Source: Corynebacterium halotolerans YIM 70093 = DSM 44683 (GTDB lineage: Bacteria > Actinomycetota > Actinomycetes > Mycobacteriales > Mycobacteriaceae). Taken from it: a DNA stretch of 64,000 nucleotides. The DNA lies in assembly GCF_000341345.1 (NCBI RefSeq), contig NC_020303.1, positions 22,257 to 86,256 of the forward strand, in the 5' to 3' direction. A model generated the notes under the pieces. That model ran no database searches and had not been told where the DNA came from. It saw only the letters and a program-made list of their open reading frames with translations. Both the position numbers and the translations under genes were made by a program. Of the stretch, positions 1-7,872 are shown piece after piece (position 1 is the first letter of the stretch; each line of letters begins with the position of its first letter).

Positions 1-120
1 CACCAACCGGGACTGGTCGAGCACGAGGCTCGCACCGATCTGGGTCAGGTAGTTAACCCAGCGAACGAGGATCGGGGGGAGCAACGCTTCAAGATGCTCA
101 CTCCGGTGCTTCACTTTCAT
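1..120 (-). CDS. Partial protein of unknown function, cut by the window edge
   Basis: The minus strand is open from an ATG at 118-120 through position 1 and gives the first 40 residues of a protein that continues outside the window. The visible part contains the stretch PPILVRWVNYLTQIGASLV, which looks like ordinary protein sequence and not like a shadow frame. I do not recognise the family; an insertion-sequence protein is possible because the region is rich in such elements, but this is a guess. There is no strong ribosome binding site before the ATG, so the start is uncertain. Confidence 0.3.
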   Translation of the reverse strand, partial: MKVKHRSEHLEALLPPILVRWVNYLTQIGASLVLDQSRLV

Positions 121-443
121 CACCACGTTGCTTCAAAATGCACGTTCGGAACATCGAGGGCATCCTTCGCTTCCCGGCTCCCACTGAGGGGACGAGAGGG
201 GCATAACGCCACAACAGGGCACGTAACGGTTGCTGTTGGCTGTGCGCTGCGCCCGTCGTTTTCCGGGCGGTTATCAGCGTTCCCAGTGCTCGGCAGGGAG
301 TTTTCGAGGCTCCGGCCAGAATAATCCTGGACCTCACAGGGCGTGACGGTGCAGGCCGGTAGTAAGAGTCAGGGGTGGGGTGCCAGCTTTCAGCTGCAAT
401 TTTCCCACCCGGGGTCGTTGCGCACCTGAGCTCATCACGATGC
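121..443. other. Intergenic stretch, no gene seen
   Basis: Both strands have only short open frames with no recognisable protein character. It lies between the divergent-edge fragment and the 3' end of the DUF418 gene. I see no clear promoter, RNA or repeat. Confidence 0.5.
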
Positions 444-1673
444 TTATCCCTGTGCTGTGGCGGGAGTAGGTGTGCGCATCACCAGTGTGCGAGCCCCCTT
501 CGCACTCGTGCTCACGATCCGCTCGAGGGGACCTTGCCCGAAGGCTTTGCGCCAGGCCAGGGCGAAGATCGCGGCGGCCAGGAGGTGGAGGATAAACCAC
601 AGAGCGGGCAGATCGTAGTGGACCTGCAGGGCGAGCACCAGTAGGTGAACGGTGTAGAGGGTGAAGGTCATCGACCCCATCGCTGCCAGCGGAGCCAATA
701 CCAGCTCGGCCTTGCGGGGAATGAGCAGGCAGGCTCCCAGTACCGCCAGGCCCACGCCCAGGCTGAACATGATGGCCAGGGGGGTGTTCGTGTGCGGGGT
801 ACTAATCGCCAACCACCAGACGGTGTCGTTGGGCAGGACTTCCGGTCCCCACACCAGGACCTCCCACAGGGTGTGCTCGTCCATCCCGGGACTAGCCAGC
901 AACCGGTCGTAACCACCGGCGCCATAAAGCAGCAGGGCGGAGGTGAGTTTGGCGCCCGCCGCCAGTGTCACACCGGCCGCCAGCAGCCGCGGGGCAGCGT
1001 CTCCTGAGTGCAGGTCGAGTCGCCCCACGGCCAGCCCGATGAGCATGTAGGTCATATACGGCAGGGCCGGGTAGACACCGGTCACGAGCAGCTGGGAAAG
1101 GAGACCAACCGGCTCGGTGACTACGTCGGTGAACGTGGGATTATAGGAGGCCATCTCCGGCAACAGGTCCTGGAACTGCTGCATCAGTACCGGGGAGAGC
1201 ACGGCGAAACCGGTCGCCCACAGACACAGTGCCTTCACACTCAGGTGCAGGAAGGGGATGGACAGCAGGAAGAACACCGCGTAGTAGAGCAGGATCCCGT
1301 AGGCCGGCGGGTTCTCCACCGGCATCACGGTAGCCACCGCCAACCCGGCCAGCCCGACCAAGACTGCGCGGACGGCCAATGCAAGGCGGCCGGCGGTCAT
1401 CCGCCGTCCCCGGTGCGCAGTGTTTCCCCCGGTGCCCAGGCCCAGGCCTACGCCAGCGAGCAGGGCGAACAGGGCGGCGGAATGTCCGGAAAACAGGATC
1501 CAGGACACGCTCGCCTCGCCGGTCGTCTCATTCCAGGACGGCAGGATATGGATGGCCACCAGGCCAATGAGTGCAATACCCCGGGCAACGTCCACGCCTA
1601 TCAGCCGACGGGATGCTATGCGGGATGGTTCCCCGACCGTCAGGTCGGATGCTTCGTTTACTGTCGCTGTCAT
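444..1673 (-). CDS. DUF418 / HGSNAT-like multipass membrane protein (YeiB type)
   Basis: Integral membrane protein of 409 residues. The N-terminus has the signature IGVDVARGIALIGLVAIH of the DUF418/YeiB and heparan-alpha-glucosaminide acetyltransferase-like superfamily, followed by roughly ten hydrophobic segments. The C-terminal part contains LYTVHLLVL and FGQGPLER, typical of the DUF418 domain. Biochemical function of this family is poorly defined; acyl transfer across the membrane is a family-level suggestion only. It is transcribed away from the two-component genes upstream, and a CopR-like tandem box lies about 140 bp before its start, so control by the neighbouring response regulator is plausible. 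The ATG has a weak AGGAAT-type binding site. Confidence 0.75.
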   Translation of the reverse strand: MTATVNEASDLTVGEPSRIASRRLIGVDVARGIALIGLVAIHILPSWNETTGEASVSWILFSGHSAALFALLAGVGLGLGTGGNTAHRGRRMTAGRLALAVRAVLVGLAGLAVATVMPVENPPAYGILLYYAVFFLLSIPFLHLSVKALCLWATGFAVLSPVLMQQFQDLLPEMASYNPTFTDVVTEPVGLLSQLLVTGVYPALPYMTYMLIGLAVGRLDLHSGDAAPRLLAAGVTLAAGAKLTSALLLYGAGGYDRLLASPGMDEHTLWEVLVWGPEVLPNDTVWWLAISTPHTNTPLAIMFSLGVGLAVLGACLLIPRKAELVLAPLAAMGSMTFTLYTVHLLVLALQVHYDLPALWFILHLLAAAIFALAWRKAFGQGPLERIVSTSAKGARTLVMRTPTPATAQG

Positions 1674-1990
1674 ATTCCTACTCTTCGCTGTCGAGGGCCA
1701 GTCCCCACAGTCGGCGAGGGGATCGGGGCAGTTCAGTGAGAAAATGCGGACCTGGGTTGAGTCGCATCCTTAGGATTACAACGACAACTTGCGACCAGGT
1801 TGAGCAATTCTCAAGATTTCCTCAAGAAACGAAAAGGCCTGTCTCAGGCAAGGGCGGAGCCCGGGACCGGCAGCCGGGTGCTACCGCAGCACATACCGCA
1901 CCTGGCAGGGGATCCCCCAGACACAGGCGCTCTGCCCCCTCCCGCCCCGCCTCCTGGCGTGGCCGGGAGAGCACCGGGGCCACTCGGTGG
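1674..1990. other. Intergenic region with a regulator box upstream of the DUF418 gene
   Basis: This 317-bp stretch separates the histidine kinase stop from the DUF418 start, both on the minus strand. The only structured element I see is the tandem box at 1811-1829. The rest shows no coding signal. Confidence 0.5.
1811..1829 (-). promoter_or_regulatory. Variant CopR-type tandem box
   Basis: TCAAGATTT-cc-TCAAGAAA reads like the CopR boxes elsewhere in the window (TGAAGATTT-nn-TGAAGAAAA) with the second base changed from G to C in both half-sites. The matching change in both repeats suggests a specificity variant for the paralogous response regulator at 3124-3858. It would serve the DUF418 gene starting at 1673. 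Confidence 0.45.
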
Positions 1991-3127
1991 TCAGTGGGAT
2001 AGGGTGGCGCGGGGGAGATGGATGCGAAAGCTTGCCCCGTGGCCGGGGCCGGGGCTAGACGCCTCCAAACGTCCACCGTGGGCTTCGACGATGGCTTTGC
2101 TGATCGCCAGACCTAACCCAGAGCTTCCGCCCGAGGTTTCGCGCCCCGGATAGGCGCGGTAGAAGCGTTCGAAGACATGGGGCAGGTGCTCGGGGGCGAT
2201 GCCTTCACCATTGTCGGTGACGGTGATGGTGACCGCCTGGGGGGTGTGGTCGGTATGTACGGCAATAGTGCCCCCCTCCGGGGTGTGGCGTAGGGCGTTT
2301 TCGAGCAGATTAGACAGGACCTGCCCCATCCGGTCCGGATCCATCCGCACCAGGGCCGGCTGCGGACCCGAGCTGGTGGTAGTGATCGTGATGTGGTGGT
2401 CGGCGGCGACCTGTTCGACCGCGTCCACCGCTTCCGCGGCCAGCTGGGAAGGTTCCTGGTGTACCAGCTTCAGGCGTGTGATTGCCTCCTCCGCCTGGTT
2501 GAGGGAGCGCATATCCTGGGCAAGTCGCTCCAGGCGGAGGACCTGGGCGTGGAGGATGTCTTTGGTTCGTTCATTGAAGGCAACCACCCCATCATCGATG
2601 CCTTCCAAATATCCCCGGAGACTGGCCAGCGGGGTGCGCATCTCGTGCGCCAGATCGGCCAGCATCTGGTCTCGGGTGGTGTCCACGGCGTTGAGTTGGA
2701 CGGCCATGTCGTTGAAGGAGTCGGCCAGGGAATCGAAGTCGGGTCCCAGCCCGGCGGAGGTGACCCGGATTTCGTAGTTGCCGGAGGCCACCTGTTTGGC
2801 GGCGGCGCTGAATGTGCTCACGGGGTGGCCGATCGTGCGGTAGAGGTAGACGCTGACTGCTCCGGCGATACCCAGGGCCGGGATCACGGCGATGCCCAGG
2901 GCGGTGAAGATGACCGAGCGCAGGGCATCCTCAAGGTGGATGAGTCCATAGGCTTCGTAGGCGTGCCCGGCAGACACCAGCTCGCGATGAAACATCGACG
3001 GCCCGATCGCCACGGCGGTGGCAATGACAATGATCAGGCCGACCGCCAGCACCGCGAGCTGGCCCAGCAGCAGGCGGACGGTCAGCGAACTCCACCACGG
3101 GGTGGTGGCAGCTGGTGCGGAGCTCAT
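1991..3127 (-). CDS. Two-component sensor histidine kinase, CopS-like
   Basis: Membrane sensor kinase of 378 residues, partner of the response regulator just upstream. It has two membrane segments flanking a short extracytoplasmic sensor region of about 50 residues, a HAMP-like linker, the phospho-accepting H box LAHEMRTPLASL, the N box NLLENALRHTP, and the DNGEGIAPEH and GLGLAISKAIVEAHGG ATP-binding motifs. The start chosen is the ATG whose ATGA overlaps the regulator stop codon; a longer reading exists but lies inside the regulator gene. The sensor region with scattered His residues and the overall plan are close to the CopS gene at 53006-54121, so sensing of a metal such as copper is likely but inferred. 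Confidence 0.88.
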   Translation of the reverse strand: MSSAPAATTPWWSSLTVRLLLGQLAVLAVGLIIVIATAVAIGPSMFHRELVSAGHAYEAYGLIHLEDALRSVIFTALGIAVIPALGIAGAVSVYLYRTIGHPVSTFSAAAKQVASGNYEIRVTSAGLGPDFDSLADSFNDMAVQLNAVDTTRDQMLADLAHEMRTPLASLRGYLEGIDDGVVAFNERTKDILHAQVLRLERLAQDMRSLNQAEEAITRLKLVHQEPSQLAAEAVDAVEQVAADHHITITTTSSGPQPALVRMDPDRMGQVLSNLLENALRHTPEGGTIAVHTDHTPQAVTITVTDNGEGIAPEHLPHVFERFYRAYPGRETSGGSSGLGLAISKAIVEAHGGRLEASSPGPGHGASFRIHLPRATLSH

Positions 3128-3858
3128 CGTCCATCTCCCATCCGGTAGCCGATCCCTCGGACGGTGTGAATAAACCGGGGGTGTGCGACGTCTTCGCCCA
3201 GCTTTTTGCGCACCCGCGCGATGTGCACATCGACGAGATGGTCGTCGCCCTGCCAGGCCATGTCCCACACCATCTCAATAAGCTGTCGGCGGCTGAGCAC
3301 TAGCTGCGGGCGGGCGGCCAGCACCGCCAGCAGGTCGAACTCGATCCGGGTGAGCACCACTGGCTGGCCGGCCAGCTGTACCTGACGGGAGGACTCGTTG
3401 ACCACCAAGTCGCCGATGGTGTGCACCGTGGCTGTCGTCATGGAGTCGGCTGCTGGGTCTGTGCCCATCGCAGCAGTGTGGCCGCGGGCCCGGCGGAGCA
3501 TCGCTTGGACGCGGGCAACGAGCTCGCGGGGGCTAAACGGTTTGGTCATATAGTCATCCGCCCCCACCGACAGGCCCACGATCTTGTCCACCTCATCGTC
3601 TCGGGCGGTGAGCATGAGAACGTGACAATCGGAGAAGGCACGCACCTGTCGGCACACCTCAATTCCGTCCATTCCCGGCAGTCCCAGGTCCAGCACCACC
3701 ACATTCGGGGCAAACTGGCGCACTGCGTTCACGGCCTCCATTCCATCGTGGCTGACTTGTACCTGTAGCCCGGCCTGGGATAGATAGCCCTCGATCAGCT
3801 CTGTGAGGTCAACGTGGTCATCGACCACCAAGACCCGGCCGACGAGAGATGTAGACAT
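3124..3858 (-). CDS. OmpR-family response regulator, CopR-like
   Basis: DNA-binding response regulator of 244 residues. The receiver domain shows VLVVDDHVDL, the phosphorylatable Asp in VVVLDLGLPGMDG, the TARD switch motif and KPFSPREL; the winged-helix output domain includes LTRIEFDLLAVLAARP and the final VRGIGYRMGDG. The start at 3858 is preferred over an upstream in-frame start because an AGGAGG site lies just before it and the receiver domain begins directly after. It is a close relative of CopR at 52290-53009. Kinase and regulator overlap by 4 nt, so they are translated together. Confidence 0.88.
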   Translation of the reverse strand: MSTSLVGRVLVVDDHVDLTELIEGYLSQAGLQVQVSHDGMEAVNAVRQFAPNVVVLDLGLPGMDGIEVCRQVRAFSDCHVLMLTARDDEVDKIVGLSVGADDYMTKPFSPRELVARVQAMLRRARGHTAAMGTDPAADSMTTATVHTIGDLVVNESSRQVQLAGQPVVLTRIEFDLLAVLAARPQLVLSRRQLIEMVWDMAWQGDDHLVDVHIARVRKKLGEDVAHPRFIHTVRGIGYRMGDGR

Positions 3859-4287
3859 CAAAGCCTCCTGCGCTGTGGACAATACTGCCGGTTCGAGATC
3901 AAATCCGGCCAGGTGAGATCGCCCCCGAGATCGAGAGCTGCTCGACAACGAGCTCTGGGGAAATTCTGACACTGTCTCACCCCATTAACCGGCGAATGAC
4001 TGATGCGGGAGTGTTTCTCACCGGTTCGGTTCTGGGCGGGGGTGGCCCCTCCCTTCCGCCCTGACTTCGCTCGGCAGCACCGCTGATGCGGCCGAGGAGG
4101 CGCTGAGCGCCTAACGGCACGCTCCCACGGCCAGCCCTACCGGTTTTCCTCCAGGTCTTCCCGGTGGGGCTTTCCCTGTGCGCCAGATCCCCGAATCTCA
4201 GACAGCTGCACTGTGACTCAGGGCAGAAATTGAGGTGGGGAAGACGGCGCAACGGGCCATCCTTGCTCTTCCCTCCACTTCATGAAA
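3859..4287. other. Divergent intergenic region, no gene seen
   Basis: About 430 bp between the divergent response regulator and the ArsR-type sensor. It holds a small hairpin (AGGCGC-TGA-GCGCCT at 4098-4112) and GC-rich runs; no open frame with protein character was found. Promoters for both flanking genes must lie here. Confidence 0.5.
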
Positions 4288-4311
4288 TCATATGCACATG
4301 TATGCATATGA
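4288..4311. promoter_or_regulatory. Palindromic ArsR-type operator overlapping a start codon
   Basis: Near-perfect inverted repeat TCATATGCACAT / GTATGCATATGA (10 of 12 bases pair). It covers both candidate start codons (4292 and 4298) of the following sensor gene, so the bound apo-sensor would block its own transcript start or early elongation. Palindromes of this size and AT-rich core are usual for SmtB/ArsR proteins. Confidence 0.65.
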
Positions 4312-4687
4312 TCAGTGGGGTACCGCCGCCGACAGTACCTACGTCGAGCTAGCTGTGGAGATGTTCTCCATGCTGGCCGACCCGACCCGGGTACGCATCA
4401 TCCTCGCCCTGCAGGAGACGGAACTCTCCGTCGGGGAGCTGGCCGAGATCGTGGACAAGTCTCCGGCGGCGGTCTCCCAGCACCTGGCCAAGCTGCGCCT
4501 GGCGAGGATGGTGGCCACCCGCCAGGAGGGCAAGCGAGTGTTCTACCGTCTAGCCAATGAACACGCCCGTCAACTGGTGGCCGATGCCCTCTTCCAGGCC
4601 GAACATGCCGTAGAGGCCGAACCTCGCCACCACCGGAAAAGCTCTCCGACACCGGTCACCAGGCTCAGGAATCAGGCCAAGTCATGA
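4298..4687 (+). CDS. kmtR: ArsR/SmtB-family Ni/Co sensor repressor, KmtR-like
   Basis: Winged-helix metal sensor of 129 residues. The helix-turn-helix region reads SVGELAEIVDKSPAAVSQHLAKL. The C-terminal sensing part carries His89, Glu102, His103, His111 and His112, which line up, one residue shifted, with the ligands I recall for the Mycobacterium tuberculosis Ni/Co sensor KmtR (88, 101, 102, 110, 111). This supports release from DNA on nickel or cobalt binding. The start at 4298 gives the KmtR-like MYA N-terminus; an ATG at 4292 in the same frame is also possible. No Shine-Dalgarno site is evident, so the message may be leaderless. It overlaps the MFS gene by 4 nt. Confidence 0.82.
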   Translation: MYAYDQWGTAADSTYVELAVEMFSMLADPTRVRIILALQETELSVGELAEIVDKSPAAVSQHLAKLRLARMVATRQEGKRVFYRLANEHARQLVADALFQAEHAVEAEPRHHRKSSPTPVTRLRNQAKS

Positions 4688-5907
4688 TCGAGGTACTGCG
4701 CAACCCCTCCTATGCAAAACTGTTTTCCGCCCAGGTCATCGCCCTGTTGGGCACCGGCCTGTTGACCGTTGCTCTGGGACTGCTGGCCTTCGACATTGCT
4801 GGCGGGGACGCCGGGCTGGTGCTCGGTACCGCGATGACCATCAAGATGATCGCCTATGTGGCCGTTTCCCCGGTCATGTCTGCCCTGACCGTCCGCCTAC
4901 CGCGCAAACCGGTGCTCATCAGCGCGGACCTGCTGCGCCTGGCGGTGGCCCTGGCGCTGCCCATGGTGGATCAGGCATGGCAGATCTATGTGCTGATCTT
5001 TATCCTGCAGGCCGCCTCGGCGACATTCACCCCCACCTTCCAGGCGGTCATCCCCGAGGTACTGCCCGATGAACGTCAGTACACCCGTGCTCTGTCCCTG
5101 TCCCGGCTGGCCTATGACACCGAGTCCCTGGTCAGCCCGATGATCGCCGCGGCACTGTTGACGGTGGTGGCCTATAACAACCTGTTTATCGGTACCGCCC
5201 TGGGCTTTTTCGCCTCCACCGTGCTGGTGTTGTCCACCCGCTTCCCAGCCATCACCCCGGCCGAGCCTGCCCCCTTCCTGGACCGGTTGACGCTGGGGGC
5301 ACGAATTTTCTGGCGCACCCCGCAGCTGCGCAGCCTGTTGGCGATGAACCTGGTCGTCGCCGCAGCGTCTGCGATGGTGATCGTCAACACTGTCGTCCTT
5401 GTTCAGGGACCGCTGCAGCGCCCGGAAGCCGACGTCGCGCTGCTGCTGGCCGCCTACGGGGCTGGGTCGATGATCGTCGCCCTGATCATCCCGCGATTGC
5501 TGGACAAGGTCGCGGACCAGCCAGTCATGCTTGTTGGTGCCGGTGTCCTGCCGGTGGGTTTGGTGGCTATGGCCGCGGCGATCGCTGTGCCCACCGGGCA
5601 GGCGCAATGGATAGGACTGCTCATCATCTGGCTGCTCCTGGGGGCGGCGACCTCGCTGGTTCTCACCCCGTCGGCCCGGCTGCTGCGCCGTGCCAGCACC
5701 GAGGAGAGCCGTCCGGCGGTATTCGCCGCTCAATTCTCACTCTCCCATGCCTGTTTCCTGCTCACCTATCCCACGGCCGGTGCTCTCGGTGCGTGGCTGG
5801 GGTTGCCTGACACGGCGCTGATCCTGGCAGGCCTCGGATTGTTCGGGGCGATTTTGGCCGTCGCCGCGTGGAGGCCCCGATTCCACTCTGGCCTTACTTC
5901 CCCTTGA
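4684..5907 (+). CDS. MFS transporter, probable metal exporter
   Basis: Major facilitator of 407 residues with about 12 hydrophobic segments and the cytoplasmic loop RLPRKPVLISADLLRLA between segments 2 and 3. Its ATGA overlap with the KmtR-like sensor makes the two one operon, so export of nickel or cobalt is the natural inference (compare NreB-type MFS proteins). No His-rich tail, common in NreB, is visible, so the substrate remains unproven. A short hairpin (TGCCGA..TCGGCA, 5914-5931) follows the stop. Confidence 0.8.
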   Translation: MIEVLRNPSYAKLFSAQVIALLGTGLLTVALGLLAFDIAGGDAGLVLGTAMTIKMIAYVAVSPVMSALTVRLPRKPVLISADLLRLAVALALPMVDQAWQIYVLIFILQAASATFTPTFQAVIPEVLPDERQYTRALSLSRLAYDTESLVSPMIAAALLTVVAYNNLFIGTALGFFASTVLVLSTRFPAITPAEPAPFLDRLTLGARIFWRTPQLRSLLAMNLVVAAASAMVIVNTVVLVQGPLQRPEADVALLLAAYGAGSMIVALIIPRLLDKVADQPVMLVGAGVLPVGLVAMAAAIAVPTGQAQWIGLLIIWLLLGAATSLVLTPSARLLRRASTEESRPAVFAAQFSLSHACFLLTYPTAGALGAWLGLPDTALILAGLGLFGAILAVAAWRPRFHSGLTSP

Positions 5908-5980
5908 TCTCGTTGCCGACCATCATCGGCACACACTGCCTGTCTCTTGTCTATCTGGGGTGGTAGTTATAGTGGGCGGT

Positions 5981-6116
5981 TGAAGGGGAGTAGCTCTTTC
6001 TCGCAATTTGAGGCGGGGATGGTTGGTCGACATACTGGTGAGATTCTCGCCCGGCCGCCAGCTACCTGCCCGACCAGTTTCCCCAGTCGGTCAGGTAGTG
6101 AGCGAGACCTTCGGTC
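5981..6116 (+). ncRNA. yybP-ykoY family (Mn2+) riboswitch aptamer
   Basis: The leader of the CDF gene carries the hallmarks of this family: GAAGGGGAGTAGC at 5982-5994, the internal consensus GGTCGACATACTGG at 6025-6038, and the 3' element GCGAGACCTTC at 6102-6112. GAAGG (5982-5986) pairs with CCTTC (6108-6112) to close P1. A distal stem pairs CTACCTG..CGAC (6062-6074) with GTCGGTCAGGTAG (6086-6098). The family senses manganese in E. coli and B. subtilis and switches on exporters, which fits a CDF transporter downstream. Confidence 0.85.
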
Positions 6117-6135
6117 CGTGCCACCCGCGCCGACC

Positions 6136-6184
6136 GAGCTACTCTCGCATTTCACCTGCTCGCCGGCGCCCGAATCAGTAGGTG
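6136..6184 (+). promoter_or_regulatory. Putative riboswitch expression platform with sequestered ribosome site
   Basis: GAGCTACTC at 6136-6144 is a perfect complement of GAGTAGCTC (5988-5996), inside the conserved 5' strand of the aptamer. CACCTGCT (6153-6160) can pair with AGTAGGTG (6177-6184), which includes the only Shine-Dalgarno-like bases before the ATG at 6190. This suggests translational control: one fold frees, the other hides, the ribosome site. Confidence 0.55.
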
Positions 6185-6189
6185 CTCTC

Positions 6190-7149
6190 ATGTCTTCTCC
6201 TTCTTCTTCCCGCCGCAGTGAACAGCGCCTGCTGGAGCGCTTCATGCTGCTGTCGATCGCCACGGCGGTAGTTACCATCAGCCTCAAGGCGGGGGCTGCT
6301 GTTATCACCGGCTCGGTCGGATTTTTATCCGATGCCCTGGAATCCGGTGTGAATCTTGTGGCCGCCGTCGTGGGATTGGTGGCCCTGCGCATCGCCGCCC
6401 GTCCGGCAGATGACAACCACCATTTCGGACACGGCAAAGCGGAATACGTCTCTGCCCTGGTCGAAGGCGCGATGATCTTCGTGGCCGCCGCCCTGATCAT
6501 CTGGACCTCGATCCAGCGCCTAATCACCCCGCAGCCACTAGAGCAGGCCGGCTTGGGCCTGGTGTTGACCACTCTGGCCTCAGTCCTCAATCTCATCGTC
6601 GGTGTGGCCCTGATCCGGGCCGGGAAACGATATCGCTCGGCGGCACTGTCAGCCGACGGTCACCATCTGATGACCGACGTGTGGACCTCCGCAGGTGTTC
6701 TGGTCGGCATCGCGGCGGTGGCCGTAACCGGCTGGTACTGGCTCGATCCTGTGATCGCCCTAGCGGTGGGAGCGAATATTCTTTGGGCGGGTTACCGCCT
6801 GCTGCGGCAGTCTCTGACCGGTCTGCTCAGCGCGGCCTTGCCCATGGAGGAACTCGAGAAGCTCAATACTGTCCTGGCCGGGTTCCGTACCGACCATGGC
6901 GTAACCTTCACCCCGCCCCGGACGGTGGAATCCGGTCGCCACCGGCACATCTATCTGGCTATGGGGGTACCCGCTGGTTGGACTGTCGCCACCGCCCACG
7001 AGGTCGCCGACAACCTGGAAGATGTGATCGACGACCTCCTGCCCGGAGCCGAGACCTTCATCCACGTAGAACCGGACGATCGTGCGGACGGTCCCCGACA
7101 CGGTAAGTCGACTCGTCCGCGTGATTCAAATACTGAGCCAGACCGTTAA
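6190..7149 (+). CDS. Cation diffusion facilitator, likely Mn2+ exporter
   Basis: CDF-family proton-coupled metal exporter of 319 residues with six membrane segments. TM2 carries SVGFLSDALESGVN and TM5 HHLMTDVWTSAG, giving the D/E-xxx-D and HxxxD metal-site pattern; a HFGHGKAEY loop and a cytoplasmic C-terminal domain follow. Asp in the TM2 site is typical of Mn- or Fe-type CDFs and differs from the His-Asp site of the Zn/Cd CDF at 7873-8775. The ATG at 6190 is chosen because the open frame upstream is filled by the riboswitch. With the leader RNA, manganese export is the best reading; iron or cobalt is an alternative. Confidence 0.85.
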   Translation: MSSPSSSRRSEQRLLERFMLLSIATAVVTISLKAGAAVITGSVGFLSDALESGVNLVAAVVGLVALRIAARPADDNHHFGHGKAEYVSALVEGAMIFVAAALIIWTSIQRLITPQPLEQAGLGLVLTTLASVLNLIVGVALIRAGKRYRSAALSADGHHLMTDVWTSAGVLVGIAAVAVTGWYWLDPVIALAVGANILWAGYRLLRQSLTGLLSAALPMEELEKLNTVLAGFRTDHGVTFTPPRTVESGRHRHIYLAMGVPAGWTVATAHEVADNLEDVIDDLLPGAETFIHVEPDDRADGPRHGKSTRPRDSNTEPDR

Positions 7150-7239
7150 CTACCGGTTGACAAAGTATAGCTCGACATCGAGAAGGGCAAGCCCTGACTG
7201 TGCGATGGGGCGGTCACCTGTTCTGCCTCGAGGAGACGA

Positions 7240-7410
7240 GTGGTAGTAGCGTTGGTCCTGCTGTGTGCGACGACGGGTCCACAGGAGCACGGACACGGCC
7301 ACAATTGTCGCTACGGTGATGATCTCGTGGGGACACTATTCGAGCACTGGCCGTTGCATTGGGCCGCAACGTCGGGGGTGTCCCCGCAGGAGTGGATACC
7401 CTCGCCCTGA
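7240..7410 (+). CDS. Possible small secreted or membrane protein with HGHGH motif
   Basis: A 56-codon frame with a GTG start preceded by AGGAG at 7231-7235. The product begins with a short hydrophobic stretch (VVVALVLLCATT) followed by EHGHGHNCRYGDD and a Trp-rich tail, ending at TGA 7408-7410. The hydrophobic start plus alternating His suggests a small metal-binding envelope peptide between two CDF exporters. I do not know a family for it, and chance cannot be excluded at this length. Confidence 0.3.
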   Translation: MVVALVLLCATTGPQEHGHGHNCRYGDDLVGTLFEHWPLHWAATSGVSPQEWIPSP

Positions 7411-7872
7411 CCGGGTAACGCTTTTGCGCTTCTGCTTAATGCGGGTACCCGCCGCTTCGACTGGGGCAATTACTGGGGTTCGCGCGCTGCGGTACGGGTT
7501 TACAAACGCCACCGGTTGGTGGCTCGGAGATTGTGGCAACTCACCACTGCCTTGACGATCGGACCTGAACAAGGAATCTGCGCGCTGACCGGCACTGGAG
7601 ATGGCGTTTCCAACCCGCTGGGATCCGTTCTTAGCCCTCATGATGAGCGCGGCGGATGGGTATGCCTATCCGACGTTGCACTTTGATTTCCCTGCCCGGC
7701 CGCCGGACCTGCCTTTCGAGCTGGGGAACTTAGGGGAATAGAGAATTATCGCTCCGAGGAATCCCTGACGGTGACCGGTCGGGGATTCCGAGTGTCTCCA
7801 GAATGTGGTGATAAGAAGGTCAAAAAGGGCGGACAAGACGTCGCCGTGGGGCGGCGCTCTGGTGGTGGAGGA
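7411..7872. other. Intergenic stretch, no gene seen
   Basis: About 460 bp between the small HGHGH frame and the convergent CDF gene. No convincing coding, RNA or IS signature. A hairpin-forming stretch around 7752-7790 (GGAATCCC..GGGGATTCC) could terminate transcripts from one or both sides. Confidence 0.45.

Noticed and set aside
5967..6596. 209-codon minus-strand frame across the riboswitch and CDF start
   Set aside because: It is the antisense shadow of the CDF gene and of a structured RNA leader; no protein character.
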